Shown here: one piece after another, positions 1 to 11,112 of the stretch
Layout: the number at the start of each line of letters is the position of its first letter
How positions within the stretch are numbered: the stretch's first letter is position 1
NCBI GenBank assembly: GCA_018296165.2
Contig: JACKQL020000156.1
Span: 1 to 64,000, forward strand
DNA: 64,000 bases
Reading direction: 5' to 3'
Source of the DNA: Termitomyces sp. T153
Lineage: Eukaryota > Basidiomycota > Agaricomycetes > Agaricales > Lyophyllaceae
Program-made: the position numbers and the translations under genes
The notes under the pieces: generated by a model
The model's input: the letters and a program-made list of their open reading frames with translations, nothing else
Database searches by the model: none
Told to the model about the DNA's origin: nothing

Positions 1-5
1 CTGGG

Positions 6-3000
6 ATGTCACTCACTTTCTCTGCACTATCCAATCAGCTAACCTTCACAGCAACACCTCAACAAGACACATCCTCCAAAGCTGCACTAAAGGCTGATTC
101 AAATGCAAAATCAAAATTCAAGAATAAATTGGACATGTGGTGCCAGTTCCACAACTCCTCCATGCACAACACAGCTGATTGTAGAACATTGAAGGAGAAG
201 GATGATAAGAAAGAGAAAGGGAGAGCATGAAAGAAGAAAAAGAAAGAAAAGGCAAACCACATGAGCCATGACTCATCATCAGACCCTGATAGCTCAGACA
301 ATGAACCTAGTTGAGGAGTAGTGGGTTACTCTACTACTAAGTCTGCCTATGTCTCTAAAGCATTAATGACACAGATTTTGGCTTATGTTGGAAATGTTAA
401 CCCTACCTCCATGTCTGGCACAATCACAGACTCTGGTGCCTCTGCCCACATGATACCATACCAAAATTGGTTCAAATGCAATTTGTTCAAAGAGCTGAAT
501 CCACCCCAAAAGATCCACTTTGGAGATGATTCATTTGTGGAGGCTACAAGAATTGGAACTATAGCCCTTGAATGTGAAACAACCAGTTCCGCAAATTCAG
601 TGGAGCTGGAAAACGTCCTCTACATGCTGTCATTCAACTTGATGTTGATATCCATCCAAAAGGTCAATAAAGCTGGTTATTACACCATCTTCAAGAAAGG
701 GATGTGCAAAATCAAGATGATGAAGGGGCAAAAAGCAATACTCACTGGCACTCACAAGGACAATCTCTATCACCTGAATATTGCAGCTAAAGTCCACACC
801 ACATTTCAGTGGACATAAACACCCTCCACTGCCAACTTGGACACATATTGCCCAAGCACCTAATACAGATGGTCAGAGATAGTCACATCAAGAAAGTGGA
901 TACAGTAACTAGAAAGGCCAAATTTTGCAAACCATGTGCCTTAGCCAAAGCCAAGAGACTACCTTTCAAGCACAAAGGGCACTCAGCATCACAACCACTC
1001 AAGATCATCCACTCTGACATTGTAGGACCCATTATGCCTGCTGACCAACATGGAAATTGATACTGGATTGCATTCATTGATGGCTACAGGCATTTTCCTT
1101 GGATCTATTTCATGAAATGCAAAAACAAGGCCATTCAGAAGTTCTGTGAATTCAAAAAGGATGTACAAACATTCTTTGGAGCTGAGGTTGGCACCTTAAG
1201 CCTCTCCAAAAATTTTATAAACTTTTTCCAGTCTGACAATGGCAGGGAATATGTGGCAAAAGCATTTCAGAAAGAACTGGACAACACTAGGATTGTACAC
1301 TTAACTACAGCAGCAAACACACCAGAGCAGAATGGATTGGCTGAACACATGAACCAATCACTGGTCAATACAGCAACAGCCATGTTAATAGAGTCTGGAC
1401 TCCCCAAGACCTTCTGGTCAGATGCAATGCAAACAGCCACCACAGTAATTGGCAGAACACCAGCTGCCAGACTGAGGTGAGATATCCCCTACACTAGATT
1501 ATTCAAGCAAAAGGTCAACATTTCATGGCTCAGACTATTTGGGTCAACCTGCTATGCCCTCATACCTAAGGACCAATGCTCCAGGAAGTTTGGTGAAAAA
1601 TCAAGGAAGTCTATCTTCATGGGTTACATGGAGGAAAAAAAGGCTTATTGGCTCCCCAATGTCAGCACTAGAAAGGAATTCCATAGTTGTCACATACCTT
1701 TTAACAAATATAGGGATCCCCCAATAGTCTTCCCTGAAAACAAAGGAAATACCATGAGAAGTGGGAGCCCAATTTCCTCCATCCAACTTCTAAAGGAAAC
1801 AATGATGACAACAAGTTTGACAACTCTGACAACAGTCCACCTGACAAAGAGCCTAGAATTTCCATGGAAGATCCTTTGCCTCCAACTCCAAAGCTTCCAT
1901 CAACAAATCCTTCAAAGAATCCCACTGACACTCCCTTGACAGATAGCCCTGAACTTGTCACTGGAAAAAAGAGAAAGCACATGCCACAAATGCCCTTGAG
2001 TAATGCAGGTTCAGGGGGAGCACTGTTGAGGGAAAAGAATACATGCACACAAAAGACCACTACAAAAAATGCCAATTACCAAAGGGCAGTCAATTTGGAA
2101 GCATGCCAAAGGGAGGAGTTGAAAGTGGAGAAGCGTGCACACATGGAAGGCAATCTTGAAAGTCCTCAGTACAGTTCCATGCACCAAACTTTGCTAGACA
2201 TATAAACTCATGCAAATAATCCACAGGTGAGCAATGCAAGCGAGTCATATAGCAAACCAGAGCCTGAGTCAGAGGAAGACATCTACTTTGCTGGGATATC
2301 CCAGAGTGCATTGCCAAATGATGCTGTGCCACACAATGCCACTGAGGCATTCTCAGGCCCAAACAAGGAGAAATGGACTGCTGCACTGCAAGGGAATTAC
2401 AGAGCTTAATTGACAACAGCATATTTGAAATCATACCTGTGCCAAAGGGAGTGAAACCAATCACATCAAAATCAGTCTTCCAATTAAAATATGATGAAAG
2501 TGGTCACATTGAGCATTACAAAGTTTGCATAGTTGCCTGCAGTTTCACTCAAAAGGAAGGAATTGATTACAAAGAGATTTGGGTGCCTGTAGCAAATCTG
2601 GAATCCATTTGGATCATCCTCACACTAGCCACAAAGTACAATCTCAAACTTGACCAAATCAACACAGCCACTGCCTACTTGAATAGTGAGTTAGAGGAAG
2701 AACTATACATGACACCTCCAGAAGATGTTCTCATACTGGAAGGACACTGTTGAAAGCTCAAATGATCACTCTAGGGACTCAAGCAAGCAAGGAGAACCTG
2801 GAACTTGATATTGGATAAAAGACTCTGTGCCCTCAGTTTCACACATCTGAATGCAGAGACCTGTCTTTACATTTATAGAGAAGGAAAGAAAATATGCTTC
2901 CTTGTGGTCTATGTCAATGACTTTATTCTTGCAGCAAACTCATGCCCCTTCATGAACTCCATTAAGAAGCTGTCTGAAGCCTTTAAGATGTGAGATTTGA

Positions 3001-3920
3001 GAGCAGCAACATAAATACTGGGAATCAAGATCAGATGCAATTGCCCAAATTGCTCAATCTATATCTCACAAGAACAATACATAAAATCTGTGCTTGAATG
3101 CTGTGGCATGGAGGGCTCAAAGCCCACCTGGACTCCTATGGCTTCAAGTTTGAGACCCACCATTGATGATCCCAAAGACAATGCCATGGGTTTTGAAACT
3201 AAAATTGAAGGCAAACAAGTGTCCTACTCCAGCATCATTGAATCCTTAATGTATGCAATGATGGGTATGTGACCAGACATAGCCTATGCAGTTGGAGTGC
3301 TTAGCCATTTCAACTCAAACCCAAAGCAACACCATTGAATTGTGGCCAAGAGAGTCCTGTGGTACCTCAACACAACCAGCAAAATGGAACTGAAATTTGA
3401 CAGGAACAACATTGGCATTGATATGTTGTTTCATGGTTATTCTGATGCAGATTGGTCTGGGGACCCTGATACTTCAAAATCCACTTCTGGATATGTTTTC
3501 ATTTCTGTCCAAGGAGCCATTGGTTGGGCAAGCAAATATCAAACAATGGTATCACTGTCATCCACAGAGTCTGAGTATATAGGATTGTGCTACACCAGGC
3601 AACACTTAGCATGGCTGCAAAATTTCTTCAAGGATATTGGATATCTACAACATGATCCATCCAAACTCCTGTGCAACAACCAAGCTGCTATCATCCTTAT
3701 GAAAGAAGCCTAATATTGCTCTCAAACAAAACATATTCAACAAAAATACCATAACCTCCAAGATGACCTTGTGTCAAAAGGACAGGCTGTTGTTCATTAT
3801 GTGCCAATGGAAGACATGGTAGCCAATATATTCACAAAAGCATTGGGACACAAAAAACACTGGAAATTTACAAAAGCAATGGGATTGCAACTCCACACAA
3901 GTGGGAGTGTTAAAGGGTAA
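6..3920 (+). pseudogene. copia gag-pol pseudogene
   Basis: Broken polyprotein reading frame. Visible parts: a C-x2-H-x4-H-x4-C knuckle near 137-185, protease DSGAS near 430, integrase first Asp in HSDIVGP near 1010, SDNGREY near 1230 and the PEQNGLAEH Glu near 1325, RT near 2380-3000, RNase H GYSDADWSGD near 3435, and an SLSSTESEY tail motif near 3555. In-frame TGA stops at about 228, 1058 and 1478 sit where related proteins have Arg (CGA to TGA). The RT box reads YVND instead of YVDD, a CNNQ motif stands where CDNQ is usual, and VANIFTKAL stands for VADIFTKAL. Each is a G-to-A change at a former CpG. The copy cannot encode an active polyprotein. Confidence 0.88.
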
Positions 3921-4018
3921 GGCCCATGGATACTTGACATGCCTGCATTACCATGTCATGTGTGTTTGCTTACCAGTTGCTTCAAATAAGTTTTTTGATT
4001 AGATCACACCTCAGTTCA

Positions 4019-4178
4019 TTCACTCTGCAAGTATTGTACTGAGGTGTGTATATTATGACATTGATTACTATACTTGTTATTTACTGATATACCTAGTTTT
4101 CCTTCTTGGACTTAGGTATTTATTATACAGTTTGTTCACTCTGCAAGTATCATACTGAGTATTTCTTCTTGGACTTAG
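4019..4178 (+). repeat. internal direct repeats inside the copia 3' LTR
   Basis: A 25-nt block beginning TTCACTCTGCAAGTAT occurs at 4019 and again at 4135 (spacing 116). A second short block, TTCTTGGACTTAG, occurs at 4103 and 4166. These are duplicated modules within the LTR. Confidence 0.7.
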
Positions 4179-4190
4179 ATCAAAACATCA

Positions 4191-6890
4191 TCCCCCTCAA
4201 ACTCTAACTCTGAAAATTTTCCTTGTTCTCTATGGCACATTGAATATCAGGGAGGGCATTAGGCTTGCATTAGATCCCCATGAGCACTGGACATTGGGAA
4301 GGGTTGCAGAGACTTACCATTGTTTCACAGCTCAAATTGCAAAGAGCATGCTTTGGTGAATCATACTACACTCAAGAACTTCAATCAAAGGCTATCCCTT
4401 TGGTGAAGAATGGAGCTTTATCTCATCATAGATTCTAATCAATTGTAAGGGCACAATGGCTCAGCTGGCACCATCATGTCCTTATGGATGTTTCTCTCTT
4501 CCTGAGTGGGACCACAGGGTCATTAGTTCAATTCCTGTGTGTAACACAGCCTTTTGTGGAAAATACTATAGACACTGCACCTGGCTTATTCAATGCCACC
4601 AGAAGCCACTGCTTGTATGTGATTGACTAAGAAGGCTTTGTTGTGCAGGCTGCTTTGGAACATACCAATAAACATGTGACACAATGATGTTTGGTGTCCA
4701 CAACACTTGTGTCCAATCAGAAAAAGAGAGGGTTCCCCAGTGTGACAGATTTGGGAGAGGGTCTGGACCAAGTGCTGGGAAGGAATCTTGCTGACCAAGC
4801 ATGTCATGGCATGGGTAGGCATGACAATAGGGTTTAATATAGTATGGAATGGCTGCCAAAGTACTGTGTGGCCCACAATCAGTTCCAGCCTTCCAAAAGA
4901 GTGGGCTAATTAGTCACTGAGCCAACTTGTTGCTGGTCCCCAAACTGGATTTTGTACTCCAAAAATAGCATCTGGGCATGGGGAAGGGCAGAGTCATGAC
5001 TGCCCTTGGTTGAGGGTTGACTAGAGAAAGGCATGAACTGTGCCAATCAGGCTCCTAAGCCCTACATCAATCAATCCCAATTAAGCCTTGCCAAGTGTAG
5101 CTGAGTTTAGATATTAGGAGGGCACATTAGTGGCAGATGGCAAGGGACTTTACAGTGGGAAGTAGTATGAACTCCAATGGGATCAAATTGTAGTAAAATG
5201 GCTATGAGGCATGACTGGCACACTTGAAAAGGTGTCTGGTTGGAGTACCTATTGGATGTGTCCGTAATTACCACCCCCTTCAAACTGCAGGACATAGGAC
5301 ACTATGTTCACATGTAAAATAGGTCTTAAAGTAAATAAAATGGAACATCATCATCATCATCTAATCAATTGTAGACATTGATCTACTCATCCCTTATTCT
5401 GTGACCCTCTTGCTGTCCATTTCAGGTTTTGCAGTGCCTTTTGAAACTGAGATTTTTGCTCACACATATTGGTTCTTGTTAGGTGAGTTGAAGCCATTGA
5501 AGCACATAGGCAAGTAGGCTTATTTATTGACAGCCATTAGATATTGTCAATGTAGGACTGCTTTACAACACTTTTTGTGTTCTTGATCCTTTGTCCAAGA
5601 AGGAGAGATCAATGGGACATCATCCTTCCAAGGAGCATTAGACATTGGATAGAAGCTATCTGACCCTTCATTCAGGTCACCTACTATTGAATCCTTCAGT
5701 CGTTGCTCCAGCCCACATTCAGCAGGATAGAACTTTGGAAGGGATAGGTCATTCCACCCACTGATGAGTATGTCACATCCAATCAAAACAGAAGATGAAT
5801 TGGGATGATTGTAGTACTTTTTCATGCTTATGGATGGCATCTGATGGATTGGTAGGGGGGGAGGATCAATTGGTCCTACTCAATCCCATTGATAAACTTT
5901 ATTTTGAAGGATCTTGACCGTTGTCCTGGTTCCTGTCAAACACAAAGTGTAAACAACCAGTGGGAATAATAACAACAAATTCACCAATATGAGCAACATT
6001 GCATGCTGGTTTAATGTCAAGTTTTGGTTTTGGTTTCAGTTAGTATTAGCCTAGAGGTATGCGCTGCAATGCTTAGGATTCCACACTTCAGCTCAATCAA
6101 GGGTCACAAAGCTGGCCTGTCTGTTAAGTTTCAGTTTGTCTTTTATTGGAATGACAGGAAGATAAACAAGCCATCCATGCTGACAGCAAGTGTTAGTAAA
6201 GAACACACAGTCAACATTCCTTAGGTCTAGGCTCTGACAAACTGATTGGTCTGCACACTGCCCCACATTGCACTCAATCTCATGATCCTAGTTTGGAACA
6301 AAAGCACACCAGTGGATCACAGTGTGCAGTGCCCAACTTCTGCCTAGACTCTCAGCAAACATGACAGTGAGAGCTTGTATTACAGCTGTGACCCAGCTTC
6401 AGAGTATAATGTAACCAACTGATCTCCTAGCCCTAGGCTAGAACAATCTCCCAATGTCAAGCACCTGGTCACAAGCTTGTCTCTGAAAATTCTCTTCATC
6501 TCTTTCCCAACTTCTACACCCATACTCGTTCATTATCAGCCACACCAGACTCTTTTTCCTGTACTGACTGATCATCAACAACCTGTTCTTGTGTTGAGAC
6601 ACAGATCAATCATCCATACTACCAATTCCAACCAATAGAGTCAGATAACAGCTACTATTGAGCTACTACTAGGCCATTTGCAGTTTATTTCTTTTGCATC
6701 ATGAGGTGATGACATCCTTATTGGTTTAGATAAGTAGGGATCAATCATCAATGATCACACATCAATGATGGGTGCATATAATTGGATTTGACCCCTTATT
6801 TTTTTTGGATGGATGACTTTCGCTGCTTTCCTTGAGTATTCCTTTGATTAGCAAAATTGTTACTAGGAATCAACCTAGGTTTAATTTGGC
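4191..6890. other. anonymous CpG-poor DNA without a recognisable gene
   Basis: Apart from the tRNA-like segment, this 2.7 kb has no protein I recognise. The longest clean frame is a 97-codon minus-strand ORF at 5547-5840 containing a GCDILISGW-like segment. It has no recognised domain, no matching copy elsewhere in the window and CpG-poor composition, so it is probably a transposon remnant. The stretch 6240-6790 is AT-rich and featureless to me. Confidence 0.5.
4449..4545 (+). repeat. tRNA-like segment, possible SINE head
   Basis: A box A match (TGGCTCAGCTGG, 4457-4468) and a box B match (GTTCAATTC, 4526-4534) lie in the right order, as in an RNA polymerase III internal promoter. A normal cloverleaf cannot be drawn: the bases flanking box B do not form a proper T stem and the box spacing is long. 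It is therefore more likely a decayed tRNA-derived SINE than a working tRNA gene. No second copy was seen in the window, so the SINE call is weak. Confidence 0.3.
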
Positions 6891-6898
6891 TCCACAAT

Positions 6899-7489
6899 AG
6901 GCCCCAGGAAGCTCCCGAGAAACCTTGTCCGGAAATTTCCGAAATCTCGGCCTCAAGGTCCGCTATTTTTGGGGCCTCAAATCCGCAATAATGGACAACA
7001 TATGCAAAACATGTGTCTGAAAAAAGGAAATTTTCATTTTTTTCATTGTTTTTTTTTTCTGTTCGCTCAACGTTGGCACTGATGTTGTGCAACTATATGT
7101 TGAGTCTATCTACGAGATAGCCTACCACCTGGAATGTGAATCTTCAGAACACCCCTCGTGCCCTACTCAAGAGAGCTTCTCGTGTTTTGACCTCATCAGG
7201 CATACTGGAAATTACTGAGGCGAGGATGACACAAGTTGATACGTAAATTTACGTTGCAAACCTGTCATACACCTCAATTAAGGGACTCAGATTGCCTCGA
7301 ATGCTCAGAATTTTGGTGTCAAAATCTCAAAAATTTCATCTCGCTGAGCCTCAAATCCGCAATATCTACGGACCAAGATTGCCTCATCAGAGGCCTCAAA
7401 TCCGCAAAGTTGGGACTTAGATTGAGCCAAATTTTCCCCTCAAATCCGCTATCTTGCGGACAAGGTTTCTCAGGAGCTTCCTAGGGCCT
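6899..7489 (+). mobile_element. hAT-type MITE, copy 1 (591 bp)
   Basis: Both ends carry an inverted repeat of about 33 nt, starting AGGCCCCAGGAAGCTCC on the left and its near reverse complement, ending GCTTCCTAGGGCCT, on the right. The element is bounded by a perfect 8-bp target duplication, TCCACAAT, at 6891-6898 and 7490-7497. An 8-bp duplication is the hallmark of the hAT superfamily. There is no transposase. Short motifs of the form CCTCAAATCCGC recur near both ends, as expected of subterminal transposase-binding sites. CpGs are retained, suggesting a young insertion. It lies 90 bp before the probable CIA30 start codon. Confidence 0.9.
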
Positions 7490-7587
7490 TCCACAATTGG
7501 ATCATGGTAAAGCGTGGTTGCACTCCCAATTCTCACGTGATTAGCCTGACGTCAAACGCGTTCTCCACTTTTCTCCAGTCTATTGTC

Positions 7588-8608
7588 ATGGCACAGCATC
7601 GTCTATCACAATACCTTAACAGGTCAGCTCAGATTTTTCTGACAAGCGCCTCTAAGAGTAAAGGCTACGTCTTTTTTGCATCGCTTTCAGCTGACATCCA
7701 CGTTGCCGCAGTGATACGCATGGAGGGGGCAAATCCTGTCTCCCGTGCTCCCAAAGTACTCTTTTCCTTTAACTCTCCAGAAGAGGTCCAGGGATTTGCG
7801 ACGGGCTGCGATGGTGATATTGGAGGGTTATCGACAACTCATTTAGATCTGGAGACATCGTCCAAGATCAATGAAAGCATCGGACGCACAGCTACAGGCA
7901 GATTCTGGGGAGAAATGCGGCTTGGAGTCAAACCTGGCATGGAGGGTAAGATACGTAGTGGGTATGCAGGGCTTCGAAATAAGGTGCGTTTTGGCGTTTT
8001 TCCAAGCAATGGCTGATAATTCACTAGAATATACACGTATACACGACAGAAAAGACCCACCCTGTTCGGGAATATCACTGAGGACGTATCTATGCATGCC
8101 TATCTCGCATTACGCGTTCGAGTAGGCGGCGACCCAAAGACTCGCAACTCATTCTTTGCGAACATTCAAACGAACGGGCCTATGTCGTCTGACTTATGGC
8201 AACACCGAATATATTTCCAACGGCATGACAACTCCTGGGAAGATGTCTATGTAAGTTACCCCATACGTTATCAAGGGAACTGTGATGGACACTGCAACTT
8301 TCTAGCTACCGTTTGAGAATTTTGTTCGAACAAATTCTGGTGAACTATCTGAAAATCAAATTGCAATGGCTAGAGATGGGATTCGCAGCATTGGCATCTC
8401 TATCCTGGGGGGCAATAGTGGCATATCAGGCCATTATGAACTGGGCATTGATTCGATCCGAATTGTGAACGAAGAAGATGTCATAAGGACTTCGCCAGGT
8501 CAATCTACATATCTTTTGTGCAGCAGTGCCCACGATTCTCAAAAATTACGTCTTTCAGCGGAGAAGCTACCACCATTGGAGTATCACAACGTCAATCAGG
8601 AACCATAA
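7588..8608 (+). CDS. CIA30/NDUFAF1-like complex I assembly factor
   Basis: Predicted 281-aa protein of the CIA30 family, which helps assemble the membrane arm of mitochondrial respiratory complex I. Exons: 7588-7657, 7712-7983, 8050-8250, 8306-8608; every junction is GT-AG and in frame. Family features in order: LFSFNSPEEVQGFATGCDGD, GRFWGEM, RSGYAGLRNK, TLFGNITEDVS, a beta-rich block with ANIQTNGP and DLWQHRIYF, and a C-terminal GISILGG...ELGIDSIRI block. The first intron is 54 nt with no stop and could be read through. I prefer splicing because it removes a stretch absent from the family and has a good branch site. An upstream in-frame ATG at 7504 exists, but 7588 gives the usual start MAQHRLSQYLNRSAQIF. 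A last intron near 8498 is possible. Convergent with ras. Confidence 0.88.
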
Positions 8609-8931
8609 ACTATCAGATACAGAGTTCAGGCAGTCTCGTACCAATTCTATAAGCATGCCAATGTGAACCAAGGTTAGCAAGGCAAAACAAAGGCTTGTGG
8701 CCATTTCCCGGGTAAACACTGTACTACAGATTCAGATGAGAACGATAATATATGGATCATCAAGTTGAGACGGTTCTAAAGTATATGTACACAGATTTCT
8801 TTCAGTTCCGACAAAGCCTTCCACAATTGTTAACAAGACAGAAAAATTGAATGCTACTGGTAAAATAGATGAGAGGATGGGGAAGAGATAGAGCACGCGC
8901 GGATTGAGAAGGAATCAAAGATGTACCCTTC
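8609..8931. other. 3' region between convergent CIA30 and ras
   Basis: 323 bases between the two stop codons. No ORF of note; it presumably holds both 3' UTRs. Confidence 0.6.
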
Positions 8932-10015
8932 TTAAAGAACAACACAACCGGAGCAGCAACCACCATGTGGATCGTCATGTGCGCTCTTATCGCCATATAC
9001 GCCAGGAACACCACTAGTTACTCCCATAGGTGTGGGTCGTCCGGTGTGTTGTTCCTGTGAAAAAATGTCAGCGATAAGTTGCCATATAGTCGGCGGGCAG
9101 ATAAGTTCACCCTGTTATATTTCCTGATTTCACGTACGAGGTTACTGAAAGCCTCGTCGACATTGGTGCGTTGCTTGGCTGAGGTCTCAATGAACTTGCA
9201 GCCGAAGTGCTTCGCAAGGTCACGACCCTCTACAACATACCAACATGTTAGCCCAACAATAAGCCGAGTAGCTCTCGATAGACATGCCATTCATTCCTAC
9301 TTGGCGCTCATACTCGAGATCACACTTGTTTGCAACGACGATGACGGGGAACGAGTCCTGGTCCTTTACTCGGAGAATTTGCTGATGGAACGTGCTAATT
9401 TCCTCAAAGGAGTTCCGTGATGTGATGGAGTAGACAAGAAGGAAGCCCTCGCCCGTGCGCATATACTGTTCCCGCATGGCCCTGCACATCAAAAATTGTC
9501 AGTTCTTTCAAATGAGACGTATAAAGAACAAAATTGATATCAGTCTTTCAAGAAGGTTTAAAAATGACCAACCGCCGCATACACGCGACACCAGACATGA
9601 CACCGAAGTGGTAGGAGAGACGTACCCATACTCTTCCTGGCCCGCCGTGTCAAGAACATCCAAGAGTGCAACTTCATCGTCAATTACGCATTGCTTGCGA
9701 TACGAGTCTAATACGCGTAGAATTTAGTGTAGAATTTCATTGATAACGTAAACGTACCCTCGATTGTCGGGTCATACTCGTCCACGAAATGACTCTGGAT
9801 GAACTGGATCGTCAGGGCAGACTTGCCGACACCTTGTCATTCACATATTTAAGTTACTACATGCCACAAATTTTGGAGTCCCTGTGCTTACCACCACCAC
9901 CGACAACGACGAGCTTGTACTCGCGCAAAAATTGTGCCTACCGTAATGATGTGCATTAGTGGCAGCTTGTGAGAGCAGTGATCAAAGTTGGACCACAACG
10001 CACCCTGGAAGTCAT
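8932..10015 (-). CDS. ras1: Ras small GTPase
   Basis: Complete 216-aa Ras, a membrane-anchored GTP switch for growth, cAMP/MAPK signalling and mating. Exons on minus: 10015-10004, 9937-9892, 9832-9758, 9707-9626, 9481-9288, 9229-9111, 9054-8932. Motifs: P-loop GGGGVGKS at 17-24, effector YDPTIEDSYRKQ around 39-50, DTAGQ with Gln68, NKCD at 123-126, ETSAK at 151-155. The C-terminus ends [10 protein letters not shown]: a CVVL CAAX box for prenylation (a terminal Leu favours geranylgeranylation) with upstream cysteines for palmitoylation. The first exon is only 12 nt (MTSR). The intron 9287-9230 begins GC rather than GT; this is the only junction that keeps the conserved VGMNEGRDL. No damage is visible. 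Confidence 0.95.
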
Positions 10016-10349
10016 CTCGACTTTGGATTGGGAGGGTACAGAAATATAAAAGATCAAGAGAAAGGGAAATACAAGTGGAGGGAGCGCGTGGAGACGAGCA
10101 AGTCCAATAGTTAACTGACCTCTATAATTGGGGTGACTACCAAGCCTAACCAAACAAATCGATCATCTAGTACCAAAGTACGCCTCAGGCCTCACAGGCC
10201 TCAGTGCTCGAAAACCCTTACCATGTCTGACTTTGTAATTAGTGGCTCTTTACCTATGGTCACTACTGCCTCCTCTTCAACTGAGCACTCTTGTGCGGCA
10301 CCAACCTTCCTTCGTCACTCAATTGGCTCTGATCTCACAGTGTAACAGC
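10016..10349. promoter_or_regulatory. ras upstream region
   Basis: Single-copy DNA between the ras start and the target duplication of MITE copy 2. It should hold the ras 5' UTR and core promoter. No TATA box or other motif is convincing. A short inverted GCCTCA/TGAGGC block lies at 10184-10203. Confidence 0.45.
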
Positions 10350-10357
10350 CTACATAC

Positions 10358-11104
10358 AGGCCCCGGGAAGCTCCCAAGAAACCTCGTCCGAAAAGTTCCT
10401 AAATCTCGGCCTCAAATCCGCTATTTTTGGGAACTCAAATCCGCGATAACGGACAACATTTGCAAAACATATGTCTCAAAAATGAAATTCTCATTTTTTC
10501 ATTGTTTTGTTCTGTTCACCCAACATTGGCACTAATGTCGTGAAACTGAGCTATATAGCTAACCATATCTTGAGTCTATCTACGAGATAGCCTTCCAATT
10601 GGAATGCAAATGTTCAGAACCAGTGCTTTGGCAAGAATGGGCTTCAGTTTTGTGCAATGCAAAACATTCCATCACAATGCTGCAAGGGGTAACACAGATT
10701 TGTGAAGAACATCATCACCGACAAGTGCATAAGCCCAAGGTTAAAGATGACTGACTGTTAACAGAGGCATGCGTATGGAGACTGAAAATTACTGAGGTGA
10801 GGATTATTGGGGCAACAATGTGATTTGTTGTGCTATCACACATGTAACAAGTTGATACATAAATTTACATTGCAAACCTGTCATACACCTCAATTAAGGG
10901 ACTCAGATTGCCTCGAATTCTCAGAATGTTGTTGTCAAAATCCCAAAAATTTTGTCTTGCTGAGCCTCAAATCCGCAACATTACAGACCAAGGTTGCCTC
11001 ATCAGAGGCCTCAAATCCCCAAATTTGGGACTTAAATTTGGCCAAAATTTCCTGTTGAATCCTCTATTTTGCAGACAAGGTTTCTAGGGAGCTTTCCAGG
11101 GCCT
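10358..11104 (+). mobile_element. hAT-type MITE, copy 2 (747 bp)
   Basis: Second member of the family seen at 6899-7489, in the same orientation. Left end AGGCCCCGGGAAGCTCC, right end GAGCTTTCCAGGGCCT. The perfect 8-bp target duplication CTACATAC lies at 10350-10357 and 11105-11112. The outer parts align with copy 1. About 156 extra bases sit in the middle (roughly 10620-10850). More CpGs have decayed to TpG/CpA than in copy 1, so this copy looks older. It lies about 340 bp upstream of the ras start. Confidence 0.9.
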
Positions 11105-11112
11105 CTACATAC

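Larger units (their letters stand above)
1..4190 (+). mobile_element. Ty1/copia LTR retrotransposon, 5' part outside window, decayed
   Basis: Remnant of a copia-type element running in from before base 1. In order along + it shows a gag zinc knuckle, an aspartic protease DSGAS motif, a GAG-pre-integrase HHCC region, the integrase core, reverse transcriptase and RNase H, which is the copia order (integrase before RT). The coding part ends near 3903 and is followed by a purine-rich stretch and a putative 3' LTR beginning TGTTAAAGGG at 3908. The right LTR edge near 4190 is not fixed, because no TAACA-like end or target duplication was found. The region is almost free of CpG. Confidence 0.9.

Noticed and set aside
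4449..4545. Functional tRNA gene
   Set aside because: No acceptor or T stem can be formed around the A and B boxes.
5547..5840. 97-codon minus-strand ORF as a host gene
   Set aside because: CpG-poor setting, no domain and no supporting exons; left as part of anonymous DNA.
7504..7587. Upstream in-frame ATG for the CIA30 gene
   Set aside because: It adds 28 residues absent from the family start and begins only 7 bp after the MITE target duplication; the ATG at 7588 gives a typical N-terminus.
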